A stretch of DNA of 64,000 nucleotides from assembly GCA_036365145.1 (NCBI GenBank), contig JAEOAD010000029.1:25475001-25539000 (forward strand), in the 5' to 3' direction. Source of the DNA: Orientallactaga sibirica. Taxonomy: Eukaryota > Chordata > Mammalia > Rodentia > Dipodidae. The notes under the pieces were generated by a model, which was given only the letters and a program-made list of their open reading frames with translations, was not told where the DNA came from and ran no database searches. Numbering within the stretch: the stretch's first letter is position 1; the number at the start of each line of letters is the position of its first letter. The position numbers were made by a program, and so were the translations under genes. Shown here piece by piece: positions 24,530-36,237 of this stretch.

Positions 24530-24635
24530 GAATTCATGAGGCTCAGTGGGTAGGTGCTTGTCATTGTAAGCATGATGTCCTGAGTTCAGATCCCTAGCAC
24601 CCACACAAACATGGAGCAGGATAGTATATGCCTAT
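24530..24635 (+). mobile_element. B4 SINE, 5' part (interrupted)
   Basis: ID-like head 'gaggctcagtgggtaggtgcttgtcattgtaagcatgatgtcctgagttcagatccctagcaccc', then the start of the B1-like centre '...gtatatgcctat', where the solo LTR begins. It resumes at 25297. Confidence 0.8.
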
Positions 24636-25296
24636 TGTGGGTCCTCGCTGTTCCCGGGGGTCATTGACCACTGACGTCTGGGGCACAGGAGGAGTTGGGG
24701 GGAAGCAGGGTCCTGGAGCAGTGGGTGAGTGTGACAATGGGCAATGAACACCCCGGAGGCAGTCTGATGGATAGCAAGCTTTTGTTTATTCAACAGGGGA
24801 GTGGGTTTATAAACACTTGAGAAAAGTTGAGAAGGCACATAGAGACTATATGGAGATTGGATACATAGTTTATGGGTTGCTATCTAATTGGCTGGTATTG
24901 GAAGGCAGAAGTTATGAGGGGGGAAAAGCTACATGACTTCAGAGTTGAGAGGGAGGAGCTGCAAGAGAGATAAAAGAAATGGTGGGAGAAGCTACGTGAC
25001 TTCAGCCATATAAAGGTCTCTTGGGCAGCTAGCCACAAGGTCAGGAACTGACTTATGGAATGGTTAGATGCTTTTGGGATAAAAAGGGGGGAGGGCCTCT
25101 CAAGTTCTGTCCACTGTGAGCAATGACAGGGCACACTACAACCTTGCCCGAGGGCAGGGAGGGCCAGTCACCATTGCAGTGTGGGTTCCCCACTATAAGG
25201 CCAGCTGCAACCCCCACAGCCCAAGGTCCCCTGCCATGTCCTACAGTTCAGGCCAGCTTCCTCACAGTCCCAGCCCCTTTGTGGCAGTGCCCAACA
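24636..25296 (-). mobile_element. Solo LTR, ERVK-type (6-bp TSD), antisense
   Basis: A 661-bp insert begins tgtgggtcc and ends tgcccaaca, giving LTR termini TG...CA with short imperfect inverted ends. It is flanked by a 6-bp duplication gcctat (24630-24635 and 25297-25302). Removing it restores a continuous B4 SINE ('atgcctatcaccccagtgctg'), which proves the boundaries. On the minus strand a TATA-like tttataaa (24806-24813) lies upstream of a polyadenylation signal aataaa (24785-24790), as in an LTR U3-R. The 6-bp duplication and TGTTGGG start suggest a class II (ERVK/IAP-like) element. No internal viral sequence remains, so it arose by LTR-LTR recombination. Open frames inside it are not genes. 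Confidence 0.88.
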
Positions 25297-25540
25297 GCCT
25301 ATCACCCCAGTGCTGCAGAGACAAAGACAGGAGGGCCCTTAGGTTTTACTGGCCTGCCAGTTTAGCCAAATTGGTGAGCTCTAGGTTTAGTAAAAGACCT
25401 CATGTCAAAAAATTAAGGTGGAAAACAACCAAGGAAGACAACAGACATACACCTCAGGCCTCCATATGCATTTGCACACATGTGCATATGCACCAACACA
25501 TACACAGATGAGTGCCACAAATGTATGAACATGCATATAT
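25297..25540 (+). mobile_element. B4 SINE, 3' part (interrupted)
   Basis: Continues the B4 from 24635: 'caccccagtgctgcagagacaaagacaggagggccc', 'ggcctgccagtttagccaaattggtgagctctagg', A-rich stretch, 'cacctcaggcctccatatgc' and a TGCACA-rich tail. Confidence 0.8.
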
Positions 25541-25559
25541 ACACACACACACATCAAAT

Positions 25560-25817
25560 AAGAATGCAGTGTATATGTGTCAGTGGATAAGTAGTTTGCA
25601 ATTTAAATTTATGATAATTAGAGCAGCTATGAACAGTCAAGTTTAATTGTTCTTGTGAACTAAGTTTTCCATTTTTTTTCCAATTTCATGATCACTTTTT
25701 ATCATCCCTCAGAAGGATACTTCAGATAAAGGAGGTTAATTTTTTTTTTCATTAATGTGTATGATTACTAAGCATACAATAATACACACTAGCATTTTCT
25801 TATTATAAAATGAAAAT
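25560..25817. other. AT-rich intergenic sequence
   Basis: Nothing recognised. Confidence 0.45.
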
Positions 25818-25983
25818 ATGGACTGGAAAGATGGCTTTGTGGTTAAGGTGTTTGTCTGCAAAGCCAAAGGACCCAGGTTCGACTCCCAGCACCCATATAA
25901 AGCCAGATGCACAAAGTGGTGCATGCATCTGGACTTCATTTGCAGTGGCTAGAGGCCCTGGTGCTAGTGTGCCCATTCTCTCT

Positions 25984-26054
<71 letters not shown>

Positions 26055-26090
26055 GAAAAGAAAGAGATAAGAAAAAGAAAAATTTAAAAT
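25818..26090 (+). mobile_element. DIP SINE with expanded (GAAA)n tail
   Basis: A near-typical short DIP ('ggactggaaagatggctttgtggttaagg', 'ataaagccagatgcacaaagtggtgcatgcatctgg', 'gctagaggccctgg') whose tail has become a GAAA microsatellite at 25986-26063. The Lys/Glu-rich and Phe/Leu/Ser-rich open frames are artefacts of the array. Confidence 0.9.
25986..26063. repeat. (GAAA)n microsatellite
   Basis: About 17 GAAA units then degenerate GA/AAAG repeats, grown from the tail of a DIP SINE. Confidence 0.95.
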
Positions 26091-26099
26091 ATGATAGAG

Positions 26100-26554
26100 A
26101 ATGAAAAAGTCTCTGAATGTTACCCCATCTCCAGAAGTCATTATTATGAACAGTATTTCTATACATTTATGAATTTATAGATGCAGTGCTGTGGAAACTG
26201 TTCAGAAATGGTTTTCTTTTCACATAAAACATTACAGTGAATGCTGAAATGAATATAAAATTGTATACTTATTGGATGTTTTGTTGATGATAGATATATA
26301 AACAAACTTTATAAGAAACAGCCAAAACATTTTCCAAGGTATCAGATATACAAGAGTACATTTCAATAGCAATGAATTAGTGATTCACACATATTCACTT
26401 TTAATTTGCAAGTGCCAAAGGAAAATAATGTCAGACATAATTTCCTCTCACACATTCTATTTGGTGAAATGTCTAATCAATTTCTGATTGAATTTTCTGT
26501 TCTCTTACTATGTCTTCAGACTTTTTTAAGTTTTCAAGACATTATTATTTTGTT
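26100..26554. other. AT-rich intergenic sequence
   Basis: Nothing recognised. Confidence 0.45.
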
Positions 26555-26570
26555 AATAATGTGATTTACA

Positions 26571-26793
26571 GGGCTGGAGGGATGGCTCAGCAGTTAAGAC
26601 GTTTGCCTGCAAAGCCAAAGGACCCAGGGTCAATTACCCAGGACCCGTGTTAGCCAGATACACAAGGGGGTGCACACATCTGGAGTTCATTTGCAGTGGC
26701 TGGAGGCCCTGGCATGCCCATTGCCTCCCTCTCTCTCTTTTTCTTTCTTTCTCTCCCTCCCTCCTTTTTCTGTCAAATAAATAAATAAAAATA
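26571..26793 (+). mobile_element. DIP SINE (short form), sense, with TSD
   Basis: Head 'gggctggagggatggctcagcagttaagacgtttgcctgcaaagccaaagga', middle 'ttagccagatacacaagggggtgcacacatctggag', CT-rich, 'aaataaataaataaaaat' tail. Flanking 16-bp repeats at 26555-26570 (aataatgtgatttaca) and 26794-26809 (aataatgttatttgca) match at 14 of 16. Confidence 0.92.
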
Positions 26794-26809
26794 AATAATG
26801 TTATTTGCA

Positions 26810-29110
26810 AATAGTATTTTTTACCAATGTATAGTTTGCATTTTTTTCTTCATAGAACATTTTTATTAGTTGAGGTTGAATTCATCAATATTCCTTCATA
26901 TAGGTCATGATCTTGGTTTGAAATATAAGAATCAAGTTATATAAGAATTTTCCCTCACATTTGTTCCTGATGTTTTTCTCCTATGATGTCAATACATGAG
27001 AAAGCACAGGGCATAGAAACATTGAAGTAGAAAGTGATACATTACTGTAATCAAGGAAGACATGGCATATAGTTGTCTATATTTTACAGTGATTTTCTAG
27101 ATTTCTTGACAAGTTAAACTTCTTGAGTCTCTACATGCTAATTAAATATTTCCACTCAGTATATGCATCAAACTTTAATGTGTCCAAAAATCACATTTTA
27201 GGTTTAAATTCTAAGTGATTTTACTTCTCCATATAGTAATATTCCAATAAGTATTATTTCAAATTAATATTGAGTTATGCTATAAAATATGAATAAAAAT
27301 CAATAATTCCACTTGAAAATCCATACTAATCTAAGGATGTGTCAAGTTTCATTTTTTTGACCTTATCACTTACTGAGGATTTTCTGAGCGTTTCATCTTG
27401 ATAAAACAATGTTGTGCTGGAAATAATTGAAGTAATGTAGATCAATCAAAATTTATGAGGTTAACAAAGGTGACATTTTTCACCTTGCTGTTAAATGTTA
27501 ACATTCCATATGTTTGTAATTTTTAAACCATTTAATGCAATTTAATGAAAATATTCTCAGTGGACTTTTGATCAAGCAGTTGCTTAATAAAGAATTTGAG
27601 AATTTGATAAACTATACAAAATCACCCTTGCATCCCAGGCCTCTTATCTTCACCCTAAAAACTAATTTTCAAACCATCTTCTCTGGAGATCTGTGGAGAG
27701 AGTGTTGGTTATGGGTTCACACACATGACTTTCAATATTCTCAAATGGAAAGTCACATACGAACGAGGACACAGCTTGTAAATAACTATTGAGATAGTCC
27801 TAATGCCATAGCTATTTTGAGACTATCCTAGAAAGATGTCCTCTTAAAATAAGTGAGTGGTTTTTATGTGCCTGCTAGACTTGTGAGAAAAATGCCTTTT
27901 GTGAGGAATGAGCACCACTTTTTATATTTTCATATTTTTGAATTCTAATATTTCAATTAACATATAATTTGAAGAAGCCCTCCCAAATACATTGTAAGAG
28001 CCAAAAACATTCAGCTACCTGTAAGAATATTCTCATTTCTGGGGGTATTTGCTATTAGACATTGTTTATCGTTTTATTTCCAGTAGCTCCTGCCAGATTA
28101 GCCCATGGTACTTGAGCACATTGATGCCCCAGTCTCCTGCCCAGAGCATCAGGGTCCTGCTGGAGCCCAGGCACATTTGCCATCAATAAAGATCCAGTGT
28201 TTCTATTACAAACCCTATTCTAAGATGCCATATCCCTGAAACACTTTGCATGCTGGTAGTATTTTGATATCTTTTGATATCTCAATTTTATTGTCTCTCA
28301 TACTGATAGCACAATGAGCATAACATCTCATAATATGAATTTTAAAGGTTCTCCAAGTTGGTGGAGAGAATAATATGTTGTTTAATGAATTTATAGAATG
28401 CATTTTCATTAAGTTTGAACCTGTTTATAAAATCCTGCTATACTCGGAATATGGCATATTTTTGTGCAGTTGAGAAACTTAGAAATGCATTTCGTGTCAA
28501 GTTTGGCAGGCATTTCAACCAAACATTGCATAATCTGCACCAATGACAGGATTTCACACAGACAGAATCTTGATAAATGTATAAGGAGATAATTAAATAT
28601 TCAGTTGTTTTTAGAATCTAGTATTATGGAGTCTAGAAGAAAAGTGTGGCTTTCTTTTTTTCTGTAAGGCTTGGGAGAATTGAAAATCCAATAGTAAGTT
28701 AAATTTAAATCCATTGCTTTCACAAGTTCTTGTAGCACTGGAATTTCAATTGTTACAATTTTTAAGTGCAGCAAAAGTGTCATGAGGGCTTGAAGAATAA
28801 ACTAATATATTAAATTGGCAGGTTTCCTTGAAGCTTCACCAGAAAAATAAATGACATGACTTTTCCTGTGATATTTTTTAGAGACTTAAAGACTCCATGG
28901 TGGTAAATAAAATATATTAATATTTGTTCATCCAGATTGTTCTTTCCATTAAAAAATGACAATTCACATCCCCATAGGTGCTAGGCAGAATGGGTTCTCT
29001 GTTGGAAAACTGATTTTTAAAAATATTCTGAAGACATCTTGGTTGAAGGTCTAAACCAATCCAGGCTGGAGCACTTTACAAATATGCATGCATGCACATG
29101 CACACATACA
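26810..29110. other. AT-rich intergenic sequence, about 2.3 kb
   Basis: No gene, SINE, L1 or LTR recognised. A less AT-rich patch at 28080-28200 ends 'catcaataaagatccag', which could be an old LTR or 3'-end fragment, but this is not certain. This is the longest repeat-poor stretch in the window. Confidence 0.45.
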
Positions 29111-29111
29111 T

Positions 29112-29147
<36 letters not shown>
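29111..29147. repeat. (CA)n microsatellite
   Basis: About 36 bases of uninterrupted CA repeat inside a TGCA-rich context. Confidence 0.95.
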
Positions 29148-29149
<2 letters not shown>

Positions 29150-29387
29150 GCACACTTACTCACTGAAATTGTGTAAATTCCTTTCCATATCACTCCTTGA
29201 TCTCCATACTTCTGTTTACACCACACGGAAAATGGAAGAGTATAGAAAGTGGAAAGTGCCTACTGATCCACTATGAAACTGCTTACTTTCATCAGCCAAT
29301 TAGCACTGATCTACATACCATTGGGGAGTAAATGTATCCACAGGTGCATGTTGCAACCTGAAAGCTCAGAGAAAATTTTTGCTGGAT

Positions 29388-29509
29388 ATATGATAGATAA
29401 TTGCTAGACAGATGATAGATAGGTAGATAGATGATAGATAGATGATGGATGGATAGATAAATAAATAGAAAAATAATAGATAAATGATTGATAGATAGAT
29501 AGATAAATC

Positions 29510-29551
<42 letters not shown>

Positions 29552-29552
29552 C
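29388..29552. repeat. (GATA)n microsatellite array, interrupted
   Basis: Degenerate GATA/GATG/AATA repeats ending in an uninterrupted block of about ten GATA units (29511-29551). Confidence 0.95.
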
Positions 29553-29934
29553 TGAATGAATGGAACATAAAATCAAAGAAAAAGAGAAGAGAGAAGAGTG
29601 TAGCCCAGGTCAGTAGCTAGACACAGAAATTCACCCATAAGTCCAACAAAGGTCCAATTTATCAATCAGATTTCCATGAGACATGAGTCTAATCTGGTTG
29701 GATGGAGGCTTAATAAAAGATTCAAAACACACTACATGCTTTCTCTGAGTCTCTCACTTCATCAAGAAAAAAATTCTGAGTTCCCCTTTTCTATTTATAA
29801 CACATATTGGGTTTAGATCAAAATAGTTAACCCATATTTATAAAAATAATTTGCATATTATTTCCAGACTGTCTGATGAGGTTCACCAACTAAATGAGGG
29901 TTTTATTACAACAAAGTCTTTCAATGAGGCATGT

Positions 29935-30095
29935 AGGGTATCAGGTTCAATTCCCCAGACCCACATAAGCAAGATGCACATGCATCTGGAATTCCTTTGC
30001 AGTGACTAGAGGCCTTGGCACGCCCATTCTCTATCTCCTCTCTATTTCTCTATCTCTCTCTGCTTGCAAACAAATAAATAAAATTTTTAAAATCT
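29935..30095 (+). mobile_element. DIP SINE, 5'-truncated, sense
   Basis: Begins mid-element 'caggttcaattccccagacccacataagcaagatgcacatgcatctgg', then 'gtgactagaggccttggcacgcccattctc', CT-rich stretch and 'aaataaataaaattt'. Confidence 0.8.
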
Positions 30096-30423
30096 CAGGT
30101 GTTAATCTGTGTTTATGTGTGATGACAGATATGAGAAGCTGAAGGCCTCTAAAAGTTTCTTGCAATTACCTGCCATGTGGTCCTATCCATAAGAAACACA
30201 GAAAATTTGAGTTTCTTTCTCTCAGACTCACTTTCTCTCCCCACCCTTACACATTTGTAATAGTTCCGGCTTTTATCTGGATGGATCTAAGTTTAAAGTA
30301 TAACAAATAAATTGTAGATTCTCCTTGACCTAAAATGATCTTAATGTTCATAAAACACAATAGGTTTAATATTCCTAACCACGCATCACAGTTTAGTCTA
30401 GCTTATGTGAAATACTTACATTA

Positions 30424-30605
30424 CAGTTGGAGAGATGGCTCTGTGGTTAAGGTGTTTGCCTGTGAATTGTAAGGTCCCAGGTTCAATTCCCAAGTACCCA
30501 CATAAGCCAGATGCACAAGGTGGTGCATGCATCAGGAGTTTGTTTGCAGTGTCTGGATGCCCTGGTACACCCATTTACTCTTTCTTTCTCTCTCCCTCTC
30601 ACTAT
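30424..30605 (+). mobile_element. DIP SINE (short form), sense
   Basis: Head 'gttggagagatggctctgtggttaaggtgtttgcctgtg', middle 'ataagccagatgcacaaggtggtgcatgcatcagg', CT-rich tail merging into the TATG array. Confidence 0.9.
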
Positions 30606-30700
30606 GTATGTATGTATGTATGTATGTATGTATGTATGTATGTATATGTGTATGTATGTATCTATCTATCTAGCTAGCTATCAATCTATCATCTATCTGT
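30603..30700. repeat. (TATG)n-(TATC)n microsatellite
   Basis: About 14 TATG units followed by TATC repeats, directly after a DIP tail. Confidence 0.95.
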
Positions 30701-30894
30701 CTGCCTTTTATAATTAAATAAAGGAACACATATATTAGCATCCCTAGACAGTATCATATGGCATATCAGTAACATATGAAAAGATCAAAAATTTGAAATA
30801 CCGTTTCTCTGGGTATATATAACTTTCATAAATTTTAAGAGTGTAAGTAACAATGGATATAACAGATATTAAGAAATGCATTTTGAAATGTGTT

Positions 30895-31242
30895 GCAGTC
30901 AGGTTCATATTGCTGGCAGAAATCACCCGACCAATAGCAACTTATGGGATAAAGGCTTATGGGATAATGGCTTACAGACTCAAGGGGACAGTCCATGATG
31001 GCAGGGGAAAATGATGAAATGAGCAGAGGGTGGACATCATCTCCTCGCCATCAGGTGGACAACAGAGACAGGAGAGTGTGGCAAACACTGGCAAGGGGAA
31101 ACTGGCTATAATACCATAAGCCCACCCCCAACAATACACTGTCTCCAGGAGGCATTATTTCCCAAATCTCCATCAGCTGGAAACCTAGCATTCAGAACAC
31201 CTAAGTTTAAAGGGACAAATCTGAATCAAACCACCACAAAAT
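30895..31242 (-). mobile_element. MaLR LTR (ORR1-like), antisense
   Basis: Reads 'attgctggcagaaatcacccgacc', 'gacagtccatgatggcaggg', 'gaaactggctataataccataagcccacccccaac', 'gaggcattatttcccaaat', 'gaacacctaagtttaaagggac', 'tcaaaccaccacaa'. It has the same order as 22.83-23.17 kb but is a separate insertion. Confidence 0.75.
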
Positions 31243-31817
31243 GCATACTGTGTCAAAGAGAGAACTGTATACCTCTAGATATCCAGGCAGATAGCAGCTC
31301 TTGTAAGCATAATTCTCATTTCCAGAAATGGATTACAGAGTTATATCTCTGTCCATCCCCTAACAGAAATCTCTTCTATTCTGGCTGATAGAAAACTAAC
31401 ATTCAACATTTTTCCAAGGCATTCTTGCTACTGAACATTTGAGGATATTCACGATAAGCACCTTATGTGAAACTTAAGAAAAGCTCATTGAACTGTTTCT
31501 TTCTTCCCATTTAACCTTGAGAATTCATTTTCTGCTTTTAAGTGAAAAAGAAAAGATAATAATATCCTAAAATGTAGTCTCTTTGTAGCTGTTAAGAAGT
31601 GTGACTTTTTTTTTTTTACTACAATTGGAAGATAAGACTGGATTCATTGAACTTAGAGTGTGGGACAATGTTAGGGTATTCCTAATGTAAGTTCCTGTCA
31701 TGTAACAGGTGATAACTTGGTATAATACAGATCTTACATTTAGTGGTTTTCTGGGAGAGATTTTTGGGCTTTAAAAAAATCATGGGAAAGAATAGTGTTC
31801 TGACACATCAAAAAGCC

Positions 31818-31955
31818 TTTTTGTTTGAGGAAGAGTCTTGTGTGCCCTAGGCTGTCCTTGAAATCACTATGTAGCAAAAATGCCAAAATTGCTTTAAATG
31901 CCTTGTCCTCCTGCCACTACCTCCTAAGGGGTAGGATTAATTCCTAGCCTTCTTG
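31818..31955 (-). mobile_element. B1-like SINE, antisense, old
   Basis: The text 'cctaggctgtccttgaaatcactatgtagca' and 'cttgtcctcctgccactacctcc...gtaggattaattcctagcc' follow the reverse complement of B1, heavily diverged. Confidence 0.6.
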
Positions 31956-31964
31956 GAATATTTA

Positions 31965-32248
31965 TTTGTAAGGATTCTTCAGAGAAACAGAACAAATAGA
32001 AAATGGATGACACCTATAAAAAGGAGAAAGATAAACCGATAATAGACTGATCAATTATTTGTTGAAAAATTGAGTAATTAATTTATGAGTAGCTGGCACA
32101 TATATAAGTACAGAACACAAGAAGTTCTACATTAAGCCTCTTGCTTGCTGGAAGCCTTAGCATGATAGGAGCATGACTTCTTCCAAGTCTAGAAGCTGCA
32201 GAACTAGAAATGGCACTGGCATGGCTCTCAGTCTGAGAGAAAGCCTGG
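31965..32248 (-). mobile_element. Old LTR-like repeat (antisense), host of the MaLR provirus
   Basis: Starts 'aaggattcttcagagaaacagaacaaatag' and continues 'aattgagtaattaatttatgagtagctggcacatatata', the reverse complement of the repeat type at 17.03-17.33 kb. The provirus at 32249 interrupts it, and the piece after 34260 may be its continuation. Confidence 0.45.
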
Positions 32249-32613
32249 TGTAGTAGTTTGAATGTATGTCTTCCAATAGACTCAGGTGTTTTACAAAAGC
32301 TTGTCTCCAGCTACCTGGCTGGAGGAGGTGTCACTGGGAGCAGATCTGATTTTCAGCACAAGGTATACAGAGTAGTGTGAGCTCCGGGAGGTTTTGCTGC
32401 TGTAGGCTCATGCTTGCTTGCTGCTGGTCTATGCTTGTTGTGGTGCTGACTCTTTGGTGGTTCCTCTCTGTTCTTGGATTTATGAATGAGAGTCAGCTTT
32501 TTCAACCATTGATGGAACTTACCCCTGGATCTTTAAGCCTAAAATAACACCTTCCTTCTATAAACCGTGTCTCGTTGGAAGTTCATGCCGGCAATATGGA
32601 GCTGACTATAACA
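32249..32613 (+). repeat. 5' LTR of MaLR element (copy 1)
   Basis: Begins tgtagtagtttgaatg and ends gctgactataaca. It shares text with the 3' LTR throughout, for example 'ctggaggaggtg', 'tttgattttcagcacaaggtat' with small changes, and 'ggaagttcat'. Confidence 0.85.
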
Positions 32614-33854
32614 GACATTAGTAACAAGAAGTGGGTTCATGATCATGATAACTCTGACCATATGGATTTTGGTCTTTTGGAATTTTTGTGCTGGAGGAAT
32701 TGTAGTACTCGCAACTAAATAAGGCTTCCAGAGCAGAAAGCCAACTTTTATGGACTATTCTGATGAGAGTTTGAAAATGGTAAGGGAAGAGAGGATTGTA
32801 TTTGGAGTCTTTGCTTATGAACTTCCAAAGGGGAAGAAGAAAAGACTGCAGAGATTTTGTTAGAGTTGTGCTACTGGCAAATGAGCTGCCTGCATTCTGA
32901 TGCCAGTGCCCAGAGAATTTGATCAAGGTTAAATATGAAAGTAATGATGTCCTTGGTGGAAGATATAGACCTGAGAAATTTGAGATTTAAAATTTTAAAA
33001 ATCAACAAGTTTAAAATCACTGGCAATGAGACTGATTGCTAAATTTTCTATAGTTAAAAGAAATATTACCATAGTTAAAAATGCTCCAACTTCTTCACAT
33101 TTAAACAACGAAAACAATGCAGAAGGTAATTCCACCCAGGAAATTCTAAATGGCAAAGATGCAAACTCTTTTGAAAGGACGTGACTTGAACGAAGGAACA
33201 CAATTAATTTTGCCCTTGGATTAACATGGCCTTGTTCTGCATGCCTGCTATTGATTTTGAAAGTATGAAAAATGCTATGTGGAAGTGGGCCATGAAGTAT
33301 ACACAGTTCCAGAAACACCACTGAGAATTGGTATATGGAAGAGGTGTGTGTCCCTGATACAGAGGCTGAAGAGACCATAGAAAGATGGACTGTCATTTGC
33401 AATGGAGACCAAAATATGTTTAGGATATTACCAGGACTGTACAAGGACTACCATGGAGCACTGTTGACTTGAGAAGGAAGTTTTTCCTGGCTACTCAGCA
33501 CAGCTGGAGGGGCAGAATTGGAACATTGGTTATGAATCATTGGTTATGAATATTGGATTTGAACTACAGCTGTTTTATGTATATTTGATGGTTATTTATT
33601 TTGCATTGGTCCAGTCTTTCCTTGTTATGCTTCATAGAAATGAACTATTTACTCTGTGACATTAATGTTGAAAGTATATAACTTGTTTTGATTTTACAGG
33701 ACTCACAGTTAAGAGACAGTCTTACATCTTAGATGAGACTTGGAACTTTGGAACAGTTTTAAAGTTGGTAAGGACTAAGGAGAAGTTTGAAATGGAACTG
33801 AATACAATTTACTATGTGAGATGGTTATTAGTTTATTGGGATCCAGGGGTGGAA

Positions 33855-34254
33855 TGTGGTAGTTTTAATATATGTCCTCCAATAGACTCAGCTGTTTTAA
33901 AAAAATCTTGTCTCTATCTACTTGGCTGGAGGAGGTGAAACTGGGCATGGATTTGATTTTCAGCACAAGGTATGCAGATAAGTGTGAGCTCTGGTGGGTT
34001 CTGCTTCTGTAGATTCATGCTTGCTTGCTGCTGTGCTGTGCTTGCTTGTGGTGCTGGTTGTTTGGTGGTTTCTCTCTTATTGAATTTATGAATGGGAGCC
34101 AGATTTTTCCACCACCGATGGAATCTACCCCTGGATCTGTAAGCCTAAACAAAACAAAAACAAAACAAAACAAAACAAACAAAAAAAACTTCCTTCTATA
34201 AACTGTGTCTGTTTGGAAGTTCATTTCCCAGCAAACGTGGAGCTGACTATAGCA
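33855..34254 (+). repeat. 3' LTR of MaLR element (copy 1)
   Basis: Begins tgtggtagttttaatat and ends gctgactatagca. It is longer than the 5' LTR, partly because of an expanded (AAAAC)n stretch at 34147-34190. Confidence 0.85.
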
Positions 34255-34259
34255 CCTTG

Positions 34260-34980
34260 AGGACCTGGATTTGTCTGTTGGCATAAGTCATACAATTTTC
34301 TGAATGGAGATTCTGGAGATTGATGTTCAAGAGCAGAAGTTTGTTCTCACCAGGACAGAGACATGGAAATGTGTCAGACTTCCCTCTGCCCTCTGATCCC
34401 ATCTGGGCTCCACACGGAGAGGAATTCTTTCTTACTCTGTTTAGCAACTCATGCCAATCTCCTCTGGCAACACTCACATACAGGCACCTAGAAGTGTTCT
34501 ACCTATTCTTAGGGTATCACTTAATGCAGTAAAGATCACACCTCAAATTAACCAAAATAAATACTGTGTTCAGCTAACAAGTGAGAACACAATGAAGTAC
34601 CTCTACTCAGAGTTGTTAGCATAAAAAGACAGAAGTCCGTAATGAAAAATCCATTAAACATCAGTCTTCCTTGCAGCATGAAGACTCTACCGTGGGCAAA
34701 AAGATGTTTCATTAACCTATACAGTCCTGGAAGGTAGCACGTTGACAGATACATGAAAAAAATGAGATGGTCTCAGGAAGAATTATGAGCAGATGCATCA
34801 ATTTATATGCAAATGAATAAATGTGTGAACATATTTGTGCATGAGAAAATTAATAAATGAAAGAATAATTAAAGGCTCAAGCCAAGAGGCTTTCAACATA
34901 ATGAAATTTGATCAACATCCCTATAAGGATTTTGGTGAAAATAAAGTAAAGCTTTTCTGTGGTAGGGAGGAACTAGAGAA
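34260..34980. other. Intergenic sequence
   Basis: The first part may continue the repeat broken by the MaLR provirus. No gene recognised; the small overlapping open frames at 34.2-34.75 kb lack any motif. Confidence 0.4.
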
Positions 34981-34989
34981 TTAGCCTAA

Positions 34990-35175
34990 ATTAATTTTTT
35001 TTCTTTTTTAGAGACAGAGAATGGGCACTCCAGGGCCACTAGCTGCTGCAAATGATCTCCAGATGCACGCCATTTTCTGTGCCTATCTGCACATAGGTAC
35101 TGGTGAATTAAAACCCAAGCTGGCAAGCTTTGCATACAAGTTATTTTACCCCCTGAGCCATCTCTCTAGTCCTAC
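34990..35175 (-). mobile_element. DIP SINE, antisense, diverged
   Basis: Tail 'ttttttttcttttttagagacagagaatgggcactcc', body 'actagctgctgcaaatgatctccagatgcacgcc', head 'cctgagccatctctctagtcc'. Confidence 0.8.
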
Positions 35176-35518
35176 CCCCTAAATTTAAGGAGTCTAAAAG
35201 AAGATTTTGAGAACAAAAATATGGAAAGCAACTAAATGTGACAGGGATGTTGTAGTTCAATGGTCCATATTAGAGTATGTAACTAGAGGCTAATAAACAT
35301 CTACTGCATATGTGAAAAACTCATGAGAAAGACTCAGCTCATGAAAAAGGCCAAAAGACCTCACTCATCACAGTATATGCAATTTCTCCCTTTTTATTCT
35401 TTTTGGCATCTCTGTATCATACAATCTATATATAGGATGTCAGTGTGAAGTTATATTTCTATTGGATGATTTCCAGTGATTGTAGGGAAAACAGAAAATT
35501 GTAGGTAAAAATATTGAC

Positions 35519-35634
35519 CATCCCAGCACTGGGGAGGCAGAGGTACGAGGATCGCCGTGAGACTACATAGTTAATTCCAGGTCAGCCTGGACCAGAGTGA
35601 GACCCTACCTCGAAAAACCAAAAAAAAAAAAAAT
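35519..35634 (+). mobile_element. B1 SINE, 5'-truncated, sense
   Basis: Starts at 'catcccagcactggggaggcagaggtacgaggatcgccgtgag', lacks the 5' quarter, and ends 'gagtgagaccctacctcgaaaaacc' plus poly(A). Very similar to the 39.0-kb B1, so fairly young. Confidence 0.9.
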
Positions 35635-35649
35635 ATATATATATATTGA

Positions 35650-36102
35650 CCAGTTGTTATTAAAGACATGGCTAAATATAAATGGAAAATTCAAGCACTT
35701 GAATATTAAGAATATATATAAGATTGTTGAAATTTTATTGCCATACTATCAGTAACGTTTCTCAAATCATACACATAATTTACATAAAAAATTAATGAAT
35801 TTTAAGAGTGCTTCTTAGTAGTGAATCTATAGACAATTGGTTTGTTCCTTCCAGTTTCCCATTATTATATGAGTAGACCTAAAAGGAGTTATGCAGTAAA
35901 ACATCTATATTCTTTTTTCTATTTTAAAATATTGTATTCATATAATTCTATTTGGTTATTTGTGAATTGATATTGATTTTAAAGCTGATAAATTTGGCTT
36001 TAAAACATAAACAATTCTTCAAAAATTCTTTTGAAAGATGTTTGTGAATGTATATGTAGGAAGTGTGGGTGTGTGTTTAGGTGTTTGGTTAGTTTATTAA
36101 AG
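35650..36102. other. AT-rich intergenic sequence
   Basis: Nothing recognised before the tandem duplication. Confidence 0.45.
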
Positions 36103-36237
36103 AAACTGTTACACCATGTTGCACTATTTACCTCATTACACTTAGTATGTCCAAATAAGAATTTGGATTTTAGAAAAATTGGATATAGAGGACCCAAACA
36201 GATATTTATGAATGAAGGAAGGAACAAAATAATGTAA

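Larger units (their letters stand above)
32249..34254 (+). mobile_element. Complete MaLR-type non-autonomous LTR retrotransposon
   Basis: Two related LTRs (32249-32613 and 33855-34254) flank a 1,241-bp interior without any plausible gag or pol. After the 5' LTR lies 'tagtaacaagaagtggg' (32619-32635), resembling the Leu-tRNA primer site pattern used by ERVL/MaLR elements. A purine-rich 'gggatccaggggtggaa' precedes the 3' LTR. Flanks cctgg (32244-32248) and ccttg (34255-34259) match at 4 of 5, as expected for a class III 5-bp duplication. The element is of the same family as 47895-49799. The 149-codon antisense open frame inside (32995-33444) is not a known gene. Confidence 0.85.

Noticed and set aside
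25803..26166. Lys/Glu-rich and Phe/Leu/Ser-rich repeat proteins
   Set aside because: Translations of the GAAA array in a DIP tail.
28080..28200. GC-richer patch ending in aataaa as a possible exon or 3'UTR
   Set aside because: No open frame, splice site pair or recognisable product. An old LTR fragment is equally likely and neither can be shown.
13340..29552. CRISPR-like arrays
   Set aside because: The repeats are eukaryotic microsatellites with no unique spacers, and the genome is mammalian.
30424..30500. tRNA gene suggested by box A/B-like sequence in DIP heads
   Set aside because: The heads are tRNA-derived SINE promoters repeated many times here, without a foldable complete tRNA.
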